From NCBI GenBank assembly GCA_028275505.1, contig JAPWUP010000010.1:1-45924 (forward strand): a DNA stretch of 45,924 nucleotides. Reading direction: 5' to 3'. The stretch is from Bryobacteraceae bacterium. Lineage in GTDB: Bacteria > Acidobacteriota > Terriglobia > Bryobacterales > Bryobacteraceae. The position numbers and the translations under genes are program-made. The notes below the pieces were generated by a model. The model was not told the DNA's origin, searched no databases, and worked only from the letters and a program-made list of their open reading frames with translations. Positions 33,624-42,228 of the stretch are shown here, piece by piece. The first letter of the stretch is position 1; every line of letters begins with the position of its first letter.

Positions 33624-34892
33624 TTACTCCTGACGCAGCGCCACCACCGGATCCAGGCGTGCTGCACGCACCGCCGGATACCAGCCCGCAGCGATGCCGA
33701 CCGCGCCTGACACCAGCAACGCCAGCGCGGCGTATTGCCAGGTTACCGGAAGCGTGGTCCCCAGAATCTGTTCCAAGGCTCGTGCTCCCGCCACCCCCAG
33801 CCCCAGGCCCACGGCACCGCCCAGGCTGGTCAGTAGCACGGCTTCCAGCAGGAACTGCAACCGGATGTCGAACGGGCGGGCGCCCACGGACTTGCGGATG
33901 CCGATCTCGTGGGTGCGCTCGGTCACCGACACTAACATGATGTTCATCACCACGATGCCGCCGACCACCAGCGAGATCGAGGTGAGCGGCACGGCGACGG
34001 ACGAAATCATGGCCAGAATGTTCTGGGTCCAGGTGCGCACCGCCTCCGGCGTCAAGGTGTCGAAACGATCCGGCTGATTGGGTCGCAGGCGAAACCGGGC
34101 CCGCAGCGCTGCGCGCGTCACGTCCAGGGCTTCGTCCAAACTGAGCCCCAGGCCCGCCCGGGCCCGCGCGAACAGCGTGATCGAGTTCGGCGTTCCGAAC
34201 ATGCGGCGGTAGACCGTAACGGGGATGAACACCGCGTTGTCGCGCAGGCCGCCCATCACGTTGCCCAGCTTTTCCTGCACGCCCACCACCGTGAAGTCAA
34301 CGCCCTGGATCTTGATCTTCCGGCCAATGGGCGAGCCTGTGGGGAACAGGGTCGTGCGCACGTCCTCGCCGATCACGGCGACGGCCTGGCGGTTGCGCTC
34401 CTCTTCAGGCGTGAAGAAACGACCCTCCGAGGTGCTCACATCGCGCAGGAAAGAAAGCGTCCACGAGACGCCCTGGACGAGACCGTCGTCAAAGATGCGG
34501 TTTTCCGCCTTGATCTCCGCGGGCCGCGACATGTAGGGGCTGTAAAGGATGCGATCGCCGGTAGTGGCTTCCAGGTACTTGAGATCTTCCCAGCGGATGG
34601 GCCGGTTCCGCTTGAGCTTGTCGTAGTACTCGCGGCGGCCCACGGCGCGCGCCACCTGCGCCACCAGGAAGGTCTCCGTACCGAACGTTTTGGCCGCGCT
34701 TTGTTCCGCGTAGACGCCGAGACCCTCCACAGCCGCCCCCACGATCACCACGCTGGCCACCCCAATGATGACACCCAGCAGCGTGAGGAAGCTCCGCAGC
34801 TTGTGGGCCCGGATGGATTCCGTCGCCAGCCGCAGCGCGGTCCAGACGATGTAGGCCGCTCGCACCCCGACGCCTGTATGCCGCACAAACAC
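33624..34892 (-). CDS. FtsX/MacB-type ABC transporter permease (1)
   Basis: A 422-residue paralogue of the next gene, with the same plan: one N-terminal helix (about 35-57, SFLTLLGVIIGVASVVIVGAA), a periplasmic domain, and three C-terminal helices with VVMNIMLVSVTERTHEIGIRKSVGAR and the terminal YPAVRAARLDPVVALRQE. The start is GTG 34892 or GTG 34886, both close behind GAGAGGGG. It is separated from its partner by 3 bases. MacB-type permeases are fused to or encoded with an ATPase; here it is missing from the locus. Confidence 0.92.
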   Translation of the reverse strand: MFVRHTGVGVRAAYIVWTALRLATESIRAHKLRSFLTLLGVIIGVASVVIVGAAVEGLGVYAEQSAAKTFGTETFLVAQVARAVGRREYYDKLKRNRPIRWEDLKYLEATTGDRILYSPYMSRPAEIKAENRIFDDGLVQGVSWTLSFLRDVSTSEGRFFTPEEERNRQAVAVIGEDVRTTLFPTGSPIGRKIKIQGVDFTVVGVQEKLGNVMGGLRDNAVFIPVTVYRRMFGTPNSITLFARARAGLGLSLDEALDVTRAALRARFRLRPNQPDRFDTLTPEAVRTWTQNILAMISSVAVPLTSISLVVGGIVVMNIMLVSVTERTHEIGIRKSVGARPFDIRLQFLLEAVLLTSLGGAVGLGLGVAGARALEQILGTTLPVTWQYAALALLVSGAVGIAAGWYPAVRAARLDPVVALRQE

Positions 34893-34953
34893 CCCCTCTC
34901 ATTATGCATGGACTCGGTCAGCGCGGACCAGCGGCAGCTCGGAATACCGGGCC

Positions 34954-35751
34954 TCAGGCCGCGTCGCGCCCGGCTTGGTCCTGGCGGAAAACGATTCGCT
35001 CGCCCGGGTGGCCGCAGCCGCACAAGCGCCGCGTGAGATGGCCGCGCCAGGGGGTGGCCAGACGGATCATGGGGAACGCGAGGTCCGTGAGGGAGGTGAC
35101 GAGCAGCTTCGGGGTGGCATGCGGCCCACAGGCTTCGAAGATTGCAGCGTCTTCGACGGTGTGCAAGCCTGAGTGCGCTTCGCATTCCCACGCCAGCAGT
35201 TCCCCGTCAAAGCCGATGATTTGCTGGAAAACCGGCACGCGGAAGACCTCCCACAACCGGCCACGCTGTTCCTCGTCCAGGAGAGGTTGGTTCGGGCGCA
35301 CGAGCGCGAGCAAAGCATGCGTGGGGCCGGCAGACAGCAGGCCGTCGCGTCGGGCCTGCGCGAGCTGCTCTAACCTTTCGGGAGAACCGGCAACCACTTC
35401 GGGGCGGAAGCGGGCGAGGCCGTTGCGGAAGCCGTTCGGGAAGATCCGGACGCGCCACGAACTCTCGAAGCCCTCGGTGAGAACCGCGATGCGCGGTTTG
35501 CCGGGAAGCGGGTGGGTCAGGCGGGCCAACTCCGGCCGGCGTCCCAGTTGGCTCGCGAATCTCTCAGGCTGACGGAGGTAAAGATCAGGCTCGAGCACAG
35601 GCAATCGCGCCAGAATCTCCGCCTGCCCGCCGATGCCAAGGAGTTTTTCCGCAGAGTCAAGCGAGGCTGCTTCGAGCCACGGCCGGTAGTAGGACGTTCC
35701 CAGCGCAGCCGCCAGGAGCCGGCGAAAACGTGCCAGCCGCGCCGCTTGCAT
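34954..35751 (-). CDS. Degenerate PaaK/CapK-like (phenylacetate-CoA ligase family) protein without ATP loop
   Basis: A 265-residue protein that matches scattered parts of the PaaK/CapK adenylate-forming family (about 430 aa). The N-terminus (RLARFRRLLAAALGTSYYRP, then LARLPVLEPDLYLRQPERF) resembles the family start. The middle has EVVAGSPERLEQLAQ, then ECEAHSGLHTVEDAAIFE, and the end has LLVTSLTDLAFPMIRLATP and CGCGHPGERI, all family-like. Missing are the phosphate-binding SSGTTGKP loop, most of the N-terminal ATP domain between residues 75 and 95, and a clear YGxTE. Adenylation is therefore unlikely in the usual form. The frame is intact, so it may be a repurposed binding protein rather than a pseudogene. 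Confidence 0.6.
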   Translation of the reverse strand: MQAARLARFRRLLAAALGTSYYRPWLEAASLDSAEKLLGIGGQAEILARLPVLEPDLYLRQPERFASQLGRRPELARLTHPLPGKPRIAVLTEGFESSWRVRIFPNGFRNGLARFRPEVVAGSPERLEQLAQARRDGLLSAGPTHALLALVRPNQPLLDEEQRGRLWEVFRVPVFQQIIGFDGELLAWECEAHSGLHTVEDAAIFEACGPHATPKLLVTSLTDLAFPMIRLATPWRGHLTRRLCGCGHPGERIVFRQDQAGRDAA

Positions 35752-35815
35752 CGCCTGGGCCTTCCCTTGCGGGAAGCGGCTCTATGAGATTGGTGCAGCG
35801 GCGCGGGCCGGCTTC

Positions 35816-36505
35816 TCAGCCGGATGTGGATCCTGAACGACTTTCGGGCGTGGGCAACCGCATCAGACCGGAAGCCAGCGCCAGTTGGGTCAGACCCGCC
35901 ACGTTGTTGGCGCCGACCTTCTTCATCATGGTCTTGCGGTAGCTGCGCACGGTTTGCAGGCCCAGATCCAGGATCGCGGCGATCTCCTTGCTCGTCTTGC
36001 CCTCGGCCACCAGACGCAACACCTGCAACTCCCGGGGCGAAAGCACGTCCAGCACGGAAGAACCGGTGCGCGGCTCCAAGTCACCTCTCTGGATGCGCGC
36101 TTGCACGCGGCTGGCCACCTCCGGGCACAGATAGAATCCGCCCTTGGCGACCGTGCGCAGCGCGTCCAGCAGGTCCTCCGAGGTTGCGCTCTTGAGGACG
36201 AAGGCGCGAGCACCGGCCCGGATCGCCCCGACCACGGAACCATCGTCGTTGTACATGGAAAGAATCACGACTTTGGTCTCCGGGCAGTGCCGCGTGATCT
36301 CGGACGTGGCCTCGATGCCGTTGAGGCCCGGCAAGCCGATGTCCATGAGCACCATGTCGGGCCGGTTCTTCTTGCAGAACTGGACCGCGTCGGATCCCGT
36401 GTCCGCCTCGCCGATCACCTGGAATTCTTCCCGGCGCTCGAGCAACGACTTCAAGCCGTCGCGAAAGATCTTGTGATCGTCCACCAGAAGGATTGTGTAC
36501 GCCAT
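35816..36505 (-). CDS. NarL/LuxR-family response regulator
   Basis: A 229-residue regulator. The receiver domain carries D9/D10, phosphoacceptor D55 (VLMDIGLPG), S83 and K105. The LuxR helix-turn-helix (about 155-215) includes LSPRELQVLRLVAEG and SKEIAAILDLGLQTVRSYR. The Ser83 position holds Thr in many regulators. The frame is open well upstream, but the receiver begins at ATG 36505 and this is the start. It follows the sensorless kinase by 4 bases and is its partner. The short C-terminal tail (PTPESRSGSTSG) is disordered. Confidence 0.93.
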   Translation of the reverse strand: MAYTILLVDDHKIFRDGLKSLLERREEFQVIGEADTGSDAVQFCKKNRPDMVLMDIGLPGLNGIEATSEITRHCPETKVVILSMYNDDGSVVGAIRAGARAFVLKSATSEDLLDALRTVAKGGFYLCPEVASRVQARIQRGDLEPRTGSSVLDVLSPRELQVLRLVAEGKTSKEIAAILDLGLQTVRSYRKTMMKKVGANNVAGLTQLALASGLMRLPTPESRSGSTSG

Positions 36506-36509
36506 AGAA

Positions 36510-37229
36510 CTACCTTTTTCCGCCAGGCCTGGTCGGCCGCCGGGTCGCTGCCCGTTTTGGCTCGGACCGGGCGGCTGGCGGCGACCACCACGCTGAGACA
36601 ATTGTACCTTTTTCTGGTTCGCTCGCCAACCGGAATTCCAGCCCGGCCACCTGGGCCTCGTATCGCATGAGCCGGAGGCCGGGAGCGGCTGAACGCTCCA
36701 GGATCTGCGGGTAGTCAAAACCCCGGCCATTGTCGCGAACTTCCAGGCGGGCACGGTCAGCGCCGGCACTGGCCTGCAGGCTGATCTGACTGGCCCCGGA
36801 ATGACGGACGGCGTTATCCAGCGCCAGTTCCGCAATGCGGTACAAAGCCGCGGCCTGCAAGGTCTGGGCTTGGGGGTCGCCTTCGTAGCTCCAGTGAAGC
36901 TCGCCCGCGAAATTCCTCCCGTATCGTCGTATCAGCCGCTGCAGCGATGCCTGCAAACCCAGCCGCTCGACGATGGCGGGGTTTAACTCGTAGCTCAGCT
37001 CGCGAACTTGCTCCAGCGCGCCGGCCAGCAGCTTCTGCGTTCCGGCGATGCGTTCGGCCACGCCCGGCACGTCGCTCAGATCCATCCGGAGCAATTCCAG
37101 TTGCAGGCCCAGCGCGCTCAACACCTGTCCGACTTCATCGTGAAGCAAGCGCGCGATGCGCAGGCGTTCCTCCTCGCGAGCCTGCTTGAGGCAGGCCACC
37201 CAGTCCGTCCGCTTTGTCGCAGCTCCCAA
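36510..37229 (-). CDS. Soluble NarX-type histidine kinase without sensor domain
   Basis: A 239-residue minimal kinase made of just a HisKA_3 dimerisation box and an HATPase domain. H30 lies in RIARLLHDEVGQVLSAL, the N box reads ELALDNAVRHSGA and the G1 box VRDNGRGFD. There is no membrane segment or sensory domain, so the signal must come from a partner or the kinase is constitutively active. A basic tail (about 215-239) ends the protein. Start TTG 37229 is the only credible one; the frame upstream is out of the coding pattern. It lies 52 bases after the transketolase C-subunit gene and directly before its response regulator. Confidence 0.85.
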   Translation of the reverse strand: MGAATKRTDWVACLKQAREEERLRIARLLHDEVGQVLSALGLQLELLRMDLSDVPGVAERIAGTQKLLAGALEQVRELSYELNPAIVERLGLQASLQRLIRRYGRNFAGELHWSYEGDPQAQTLQAAALYRIAELALDNAVRHSGASQISLQASAGADRARLEVRDNGRGFDYPQILERSAAPGLRLMRYEAQVAGLEFRLASEPEKGTIVSAWWSPPAARSEPKRAATRRPTRPGGKR

Positions 37230-37281
37230 CCGTGTTCCGTCCTGGGCGGCCCCTTCGCCCCGGCTGACTCCTGCCCGCGGC

Positions 37282-38253
37282 TCAACGGCCGCGTTTGCGA
37301 GCCAAGGCCCGCCGCGCGGCAGCGGCGATGTGCGGGGCCGTCAAGCCGTATTTTTCCAGCAACGCCTCGGGCGGTCCGGATTCCGCGTAGGTGTTCTGAA
37401 TACCTACGAACTCCATGACGCAGGGATGCAATTCGGCGACTGCCTGCGCAACGCGGACTCCCGTTCCGCAGTCCACCAGGTGCTCTTCCGCCACGACGAT
37501 GGCGCCCGTCTCGACCGCTGCCCGGCGGATGGCCTCCCGGTCCAGCGGCTTCACCGTGTGCAGATCCAGCACGCGGGCCGATATGCCTTCCGCATCCAGA
37601 ATTTCCGCCGCGCGAATGCATTCAGCCACCATCAGTCCGTTGGCGATCAGAGTCACATCGTCGCCGTCGAGCAACTGGATGGCCTTGCCGATCTCGAAGC
37701 GCTGGTCCGGCGAATATACGATCGGCACGCGCGGACGCCCGGTGCGGATGAAGACCGGGCCGACGTGCTCCGCGGCGGCGCGCACCAGCGCCCGCGTGGC
37801 CACCTCGTCAGCGGGCGCCAGCACCACGAACCCGGGCAGCGAGCAGGCCAGGCTGATTTCTTCCACACTCATCTGCGACGGGCCGTCCTCGCCGATCGAG
37901 ATCCCGCTGTGCGTGCCCACGATCTTCACATTCAGACCGGGGTAGGCCACCGCTACCCGCAATTGCTCGAAAGCCTTGTTGAGCAAGAAACAGGAGAAGC
38001 TGGCGGCAAACGGGATCTTGCCGTGGCTGGCCAGCCCGGCGGCTACCCCTACCATGTTGGCCTCGGCAATCCCGCAAGAGACGAACCGCTCGGGGAACTC
38101 CTTGGCGAACAGGTGGGTGAAGGTGGACTTGGAGAGGTCCGCGTCCACCGCCATGATGTCGGGATTCTCGCGCCCCAGTTCCACCAGGGCGCGCCCGAAC
38201 GCCTCGCGCGTGGCCATACCCAGCTTCAGTTCGTAACGCGTCTTCAACGCCAT
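37282..38253 (-). CDS. Transketolase, C-terminal subunit (split type)
   Basis: A 323-residue protein equal to the pyrimidine-binding and C-terminal domains of transketolase. The catalytic glutamate E64 is in CGIAEANMVGVAAG, and THSGISIGEDGPSQM and LDLHTVKPLD are recognisable. It cannot work alone because the ThDP diphosphate and magnesium site is in the N-terminal subunit encoded just upstream. The ATG at 38253 overlaps the stop of the N-subunit by one base (TGATG), ensuring equal synthesis. Split transketolases are common in Acidobacteria, Firmicutes and archaea. Confidence 0.95.
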   Translation of the reverse strand: MALKTRYELKLGMATREAFGRALVELGRENPDIMAVDADLSKSTFTHLFAKEFPERFVSCGIAEANMVGVAAGLASHGKIPFAASFSCFLLNKAFEQLRVAVAYPGLNVKIVGTHSGISIGEDGPSQMSVEEISLACSLPGFVVLAPADEVATRALVRAAAEHVGPVFIRTGRPRVPIVYSPDQRFEIGKAIQLLDGDDVTLIANGLMVAECIRAAEILDAEGISARVLDLHTVKPLDREAIRRAAVETGAIVVAEEHLVDCGTGVRVAQAVAELHPCVMEFVGIQNTYAESGPPEALLEKYGLTAPHIAAAARRALARKRGR

Positions 38254-39083
38254 CAGGCCAGCTCCTTCAAGGCGAGTTCGACTTCTTCCGGCGTGGGAGC
38301 CACGCCATGGAACTTGGGGTTGTTCTCCATGAAGGACACCCCTTTGCCCTTGACCGTATGAGCTATGATCACGGTCGGCTTGCCGCGCACCTCGCGGGCC
38401 AGAGTGAAAGCTGCGAACAGAGCGGGGAAGGAGTGCCCATCCACCTCCAGAACGTGCCAGCCGAAGGCCTGCCACTTGGCCACCAGCGGCTCTACCTCCA
38501 TGACGTCCTTGATGAAGCCATCCAACTGCATCTTGTTGTAGTCCACGATGGCGGTCACGTTGTCAATCTTGTGGTAAGCGCCGAACATGGCCGCTTCCCA
38601 GATCTGACCTTCCTGGATCTCGCCATCGCCCAGCAGCACGTAGGTGCGCGACGGGTTGCCGTTGAGGCGAGCCGCAAATCCCATGCCCATGGCGATCGAA
38701 AGTCCCTGTCCCAGGGAGCCGGTCGAAGCCTCGAGCACAGGCAGGAACCGCTTGTCCGGATGTCCCTGATAGGGCGAACCGAGCTTGCGCAGAGTTTTCA
38801 GCAATTCGCGCGGCGCGGCTTCGTAACCGCATTCAGCCAGCACGGCATACAGTGCAGGAGCGCCGTGCCCTTTGGACAAAATGAAGCGGTCCCGTTCCGG
38901 CCAGTCCGGGCGCTTGGGATCGTGCCGGAGCACGCCTCCGAAGAACAGCGTGACCAGAATTTCCACCGCGGAGAGCGAACCGCCCGGGTGCCCGGACTTG
39001 GCCGCACCCGTCATTTCGACAATATGACGCCGGATTTGTTTGGCGATGGCCTGGAGTTCTTCCAAGCTGCGTGTGGGTTGCAT
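38253..39083 (-). CDS. Transketolase, N-terminal subunit (split type)
   Basis: A 276-residue protein that forms the ThDP-binding half of a split transketolase. Signatures: SGHPGGSLSAVEIL, SKGHGAPALYA, ASTGSLGQGLSIAMGMG and the ThDP/Mg motif GDGEIQEGQ ending with DYNK. TVKGKGVSFMEN near the C-terminus is also typical. The usual GSLGQG is intact here, unlike the enzyme at 497-2764. The start is ATG 39083. Linked to the C-subunit gene by a one-base stop/start overlap. Role in the non-oxidative pentose phosphate pathway is expected. Confidence 0.95.
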   Translation of the reverse strand: MQPTRSLEELQAIAKQIRRHIVEMTGAAKSGHPGGSLSAVEILVTLFFGGVLRHDPKRPDWPERDRFILSKGHGAPALYAVLAECGYEAAPRELLKTLRKLGSPYQGHPDKRFLPVLEASTGSLGQGLSIAMGMGFAARLNGNPSRTYVLLGDGEIQEGQIWEAAMFGAYHKIDNVTAIVDYNKMQLDGFIKDVMEVEPLVAKWQAFGWHVLEVDGHSFPALFAAFTLAREVRGKPTVIIAHTVKGKGVSFMENNPKFHGVAPTPEEVELALKELA

Positions 39084-39136
39084 AAGCCGACAAGATCTAC
39101 ACTTTAACACAGGGCGGCGGGCCGGACGCAGCTCGC

Positions 39137-40081
39137 TCAGATGTGAAACTCCAGAATGTCCTGATCCTGCACGACGTAGGTCCGCTCCACCATGATGCCG
39201 TCGCGGTCCCCGTCCAGCCGGTAGAGGCGCGCGAACTTCAGTTTTTCGGCGAAATCCTTGTGCACCATGCGCGCCACGTCCACCACGGTGTCGCCGCGAC
39301 GGGCTACGAAAGGCGCCGTGAGATCGGGCTTTTTGCCCGGGGCTTTGGTGTAAACGCGGACCAGCTCCAGGCCCTCGAACACGGCGCGGGCGAAACGATC
39401 CAGCCCCTCGCCCGTCTGCGCAGAGATCAGCAGGCACCGATAGCGCTCGCCGAACAGATCTTCCAGCGCCTGGAAGTTTTCGCGCGCGCCAGGCAAGTCT
39501 CCCTTGTTGGCCACCAGCAAGCTCGGGCGGCGCACGCGCCACGCGTCCAGTCGCTGCTCGATGTATTCGATCTGCTCGAGCACCGCCGGCTCGTTCACGT
39601 CCACCATGAGCACGCCCAGATTGGCGTAGCGCAGCACCTGGGGCAGCCAGGGCTCGGTGAACTCGGGCGCAATCGGCGGCAGATCCACGAGCTGGATCTG
39701 CACGTCCTCGAAGTTCATCATCCCGGGCAGGGGAATCCTTGTCGTGAAGGGATAATCGGCCACCTCGGGCCGGGCGTTGGTGAGGCGGGCGAGCAACTGG
39801 GACTTGCCGGCGTTGGGCGGTCCGATCAAGACCACTTGGCCGGCGCCCTCGCGTTCTACTTGGTAGAACGGGGTCGCGTGCGCCCCGCCCTTCTTCTGCT
39901 GGGCTTCCTTGCGGGTCTGCGACAGTCGCCGCTTGATGTCGGCCTGGAGCTTTTCCGTCCCCTTGTGCTTGGGGATGGTGGCCAGCATCCGCTCCAGGGC
40001 GGCGATCTTCTCGGCCGGGGTTTTTGCTTCGCGATATTGCTGTTCAGCCTCGAGGTATTCCGGGCTCAGGTTGGCCGGCAT
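39137..40081 (-). CDS. DRG/Obg-like GTPase with TGS domain
   Basis: A 314-residue translation-type GTPase of the Obg/DRG class. A helical N-terminal segment (about 1-70) precedes the G domain: G1 is GPPNAGKS (87-94), G3 is D133-L-P-P136 rather than D-x-x-G, and G4 is NKGD (192-195). A C-terminal TGS domain (about 240-313) ends YVVQDQDILEFHI, strikingly like the end of the YchF-like protein at 26193-27263. GAGAGGG lies before the ATG. The lack of the G3 glycine suggests an altered switch II. Ribosome or RNA binding is likely by family; exact target unknown. Confidence 0.85.
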   Translation of the reverse strand: MPANLSPEYLEAEQQYREAKTPAEKIAALERMLATIPKHKGTEKLQADIKRRLSQTRKEAQQKKGGAHATPFYQVEREGAGQVVLIGPPNAGKSQLLARLTNARPEVADYPFTTRIPLPGMMNFEDVQIQLVDLPPIAPEFTEPWLPQVLRYANLGVLMVDVNEPAVLEQIEYIEQRLDAWRVRRPSLLVANKGDLPGARENFQALEDLFGERYRCLLISAQTGEGLDRFARAVFEGLELVRVYTKAPGKKPDLTAPFVARRGDTVVDVARMVHKDFAEKLKFARLYRLDGDRDGIMVERTYVVQDQDILEFHI

Positions 40082-40117
40082 AACCCTCTCGACAGCAAGA
40101 TTAACACGCCCGCGGAA

Positions 40118-41086
40118 TCAGCCCGCAGCACGCCTGGTGAGCCGTTCGAGCCGCCGGAAGAAGGTCTCGGCGCGCCGGATGTCAGCCAGAATCTGGTTCC
40201 GTAAGGCCGAAGCATCGGGGAACTTGCGCTCGGCACGCAGGCGGCGCAGGAACTCGAGGCGGAGCGTGGCCGGAGGCTCAGGCGGCGGCTGGTCCAACAA
40301 GTGAGTCTCGATCACCAGTTCGTCGAGATCGAAGGTGGGGCGGCGACCGACGTTAGTCACGGCTCGCCAGCTCCGCCCGCTGGCCGGATCCCGGGCTCGA
40401 GTGATGTAGACGCCTTCGGCGGGCAACAGCAACTGGCCGGGCGGCAAGTTGAGCGTGGGCACGATGCGGCGTGCGCCCTCGCCGCGTCCCGGTTGCACTG
40501 GCCCTTCCACCGCGTGCGGCCGCTCGAGCAGCCGGCAAGCGAGCGAAACTGCCCCGCTCTGGATCAGGCGGCGGATCTCGCTCGAGGAAACCACGCGGCC
40601 GCGCATCTTCACCGCGGGCACCGTTTCCGTGAGGAAGCCTAATTCGCGGCCGAGCTGCTCCAGCACTCGCACGTCTCCGGCGTGCTGATAACCGAAACGG
40701 AAGTTGTCGCCCACGACCACAGCGCGCACATCCAGCGCTTGCCTGAGAACCTGGCGCGCGAAAGTCTCCGGGCTCAGCCGGGAAAGTTCCGGCGTAAATG
40801 GCAGGATGAGAACCTGCTCGATGCCTTCCTCGTGCATCAGCCAGGCGCGCTGTTCGGGTGTGGTCAGCAGGCGCGGCGCTCGCTCGGGTGCAACGATGAC
40901 GGCGGGATGGGGATCGAAGGTCATGGCCGAGGGCTTCCAGCCGTGCTCGCGCGCGATCTCCACCACGCGGCGCAGGATGCGCCGGTGACCGGCGTGCACG
41001 CCATCGAAATTGCCGATGCTCAGCGCGCAAGGCCCGAAGTCGCGTGCCTGTTCCAGGTTGCGGCAGATGCGGAACGAGGCGCTCAT
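40118..41086 (-). CDS. ribF: Bifunctional riboflavin kinase / FAD synthetase
   Basis: A 322-residue enzyme making FMN and FAD. The N-terminal nucleotidyltransferase domain contains SIGNFDGVHAGHRRIL (23-38), a FDPHP stretch and VVSSSEIRRLI. The C-terminal flavokinase domain (about 190-310) shows VPTLNLPP, GVYITRA and YNVG-equivalent TNVGRRPTFD. The ATG at 41086 overlaps the stop of the upstream MBL gene by 4 bases, so the two are co-translated. No flavin riboswitch is visible ahead of the unit. Confidence 0.95.
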   Translation of the reverse strand: MSASFRICRNLEQARDFGPCALSIGNFDGVHAGHRRILRRVVEIAREHGWKPSAMTFDPHPAVIVAPERAPRLLTTPEQRAWLMHEEGIEQVLILPFTPELSRLSPETFARQVLRQALDVRAVVVGDNFRFGYQHAGDVRVLEQLGRELGFLTETVPAVKMRGRVVSSSEIRRLIQSGAVSLACRLLERPHAVEGPVQPGRGEGARRIVPTLNLPPGQLLLPAEGVYITRARDPASGRSWRAVTNVGRRPTFDLDELVIETHLLDQPPPEPPATLRLEFLRRLRAERKFPDASALRNQILADIRRAETFFRRLERLTRRAAG

Positions 41087-41880
41087 CGGCCTTCTCCCTC
41101 CACCGTGATCTCCAGCCCGTCGTACGCCAGTCTTACGTGGGGAGGAAGGTCGCGCTCGGTTTCTTCGTGGGGGAGATCGTGGCAGATGTGGGTGAAGAAA
41201 GCGCGCCGGGGCCGGAGCTGCTCGACGTACTGGAGGGCGCGAGCCACGGTGGTGTGGGTGGGATGGGGGCGATGGCGCAGGGCGTCGAGAAACAGCACGT
41301 CGAGATTCTGGAGCAGCGGCAACGATTCCTCGGGGATTTCGCTGTGATCGGTCAAATAGGCGGCGGCGCCAAAGCGGAAGCCGTAAACGTTGCCGCGACC
41401 GTGCTTGAGCGGTACCGGCGTCACCTGGAGGCCGAACAGTTCGAAGGGGCGCCCATCGAGCTCATGGACTTCGAGGCGGGGCACCGAGGACTCGCTGTGG
41501 TAATCCGAAAACACGTAATCGAACACACGCCGGATCGTCCCCAGCGTTTCCCGGGAGCCATAAATGGGAATCGGGCCGCCCATCAAGTGGTTGAAGGGAC
41601 GGATGTCGTCCAGCCCGAGGATATGATCGGCGTGCGCGTGGGTGAACAGGACGGCATCCAGCCGGTTGAGGCCGGCGCGCAAGGCTTGCTGCCGGAAATC
41701 CGGAGTCGTATCCACCACCACGGCGCGTCCGTTGTAACGGATGAGCACGCTGGGGCGCAGCCGCCGATCCCGCGGATCCGCAGAACGGCACACGCGGCAC
41801 TGACACCCGATGGTGGGCACCCCTACGCTGGTCCCCGATCCCAAAACGAGAATGCTGAGTCTTCCAGCCGCGGCTTCCAT
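41083..41880 (-). CDS. MBL-fold metallohydrolase (PhnP-like)
   Basis: A 265-residue metallo-beta-lactamase-fold hydrolase with HAHADH (81-86) and further ligands in PLKHGRGNVYGFRF and YLTDHSE. The early cysteines of VPTIGCQCRVC (C26, C28, C31) match the extra zinc knuckle of PhnP, a cyclic ribose-phosphate phosphodiesterase, while similar proteins are annotated tRNase Z-like. The substrate is open: cyclic nucleotides or RNA 3' ends are both possible. It directly abuts DUF1844 (its ATG follows the DUF1844 stop with no gap) and overlaps ribF by 4 bases. Confidence 0.88.
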   Translation of the reverse strand: MEAAAGRLSILVLGSGTSVGVPTIGCQCRVCRSADPRDRRLRPSVLIRYNGRAVVVDTTPDFRQQALRAGLNRLDAVLFTHAHADHILGLDDIRPFNHLMGGPIPIYGSRETLGTIRRVFDYVFSDYHSESSVPRLEVHELDGRPFELFGLQVTPVPLKHGRGNVYGFRFGAAAYLTDHSEIPEESLPLLQNLDVLFLDALRHRPHPTHTTVARALQYVEQLRPRRAFFTHICHDLPHEETERDLPPHVRLAYDGLEITVEGEGR

Positions 41881-42228
41881 TCAGGATTTCTTGCGACTTT
41901 CCTCCAGGATCTGCACGTAGCGGAAGCGCAGCTCGGTGATGGAGTTCTCGAGCAGGCGTTTCTCCTCGGGCGTGAGGTTGCCGCGGGTTTTCTCCTCCAG
42001 CATGGCCATCAGGTCAATCGTGTGGCGAGCGCGACGAAAGTCGGGCTTGGGCGGCTCCCCTTCGCCCGTGCCCAGCAACCCCAGGTACGCCTCGGCTTGC
42101 ATGCGCAGCGACCAGGTGAGGAATTCGAAGGTCGGAGGAGGAAGCGGTAACTCTTCCTGCGCGGCTTCGCGGCGCTCCTCGGTCTGCGACGTTTCCGCGG
42201 CGACTTGTTCCGTCCTCGGCTCGTCCAT
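41881..42228 (-). CDS. DUF1844 domain-containing protein
   Basis: A 115-residue protein with a charged, disordered N-terminus (about 1-30) and a DUF1844 domain (about 33-110): FEFLTWSLRMQAEAYLGLLG, ARHTIDLMAMLEEKTRGNLT and EEKRLLENSITELRFRYVQI. DUF1844 proteins are small, mostly helical, and found widely in Acidobacteria and Deltaproteobacteria without known function. It opens the minus-strand unit with the MBL hydrolase and ribF. No ribosome-binding site is visible; a TAAAAT box (42245-42240) lies 11 bases before the ATG, so its leader would be very short. Confidence 0.92.
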   Translation of the reverse strand: MDEPRTEQVAAETSQTEERREAAQEELPLPPPTFEFLTWSLRMQAEAYLGLLGTGEGEPPKPDFRRARHTIDLMAMLEEKTRGNLTPEEKRLLENSITELRFRYVQILEESRKKS

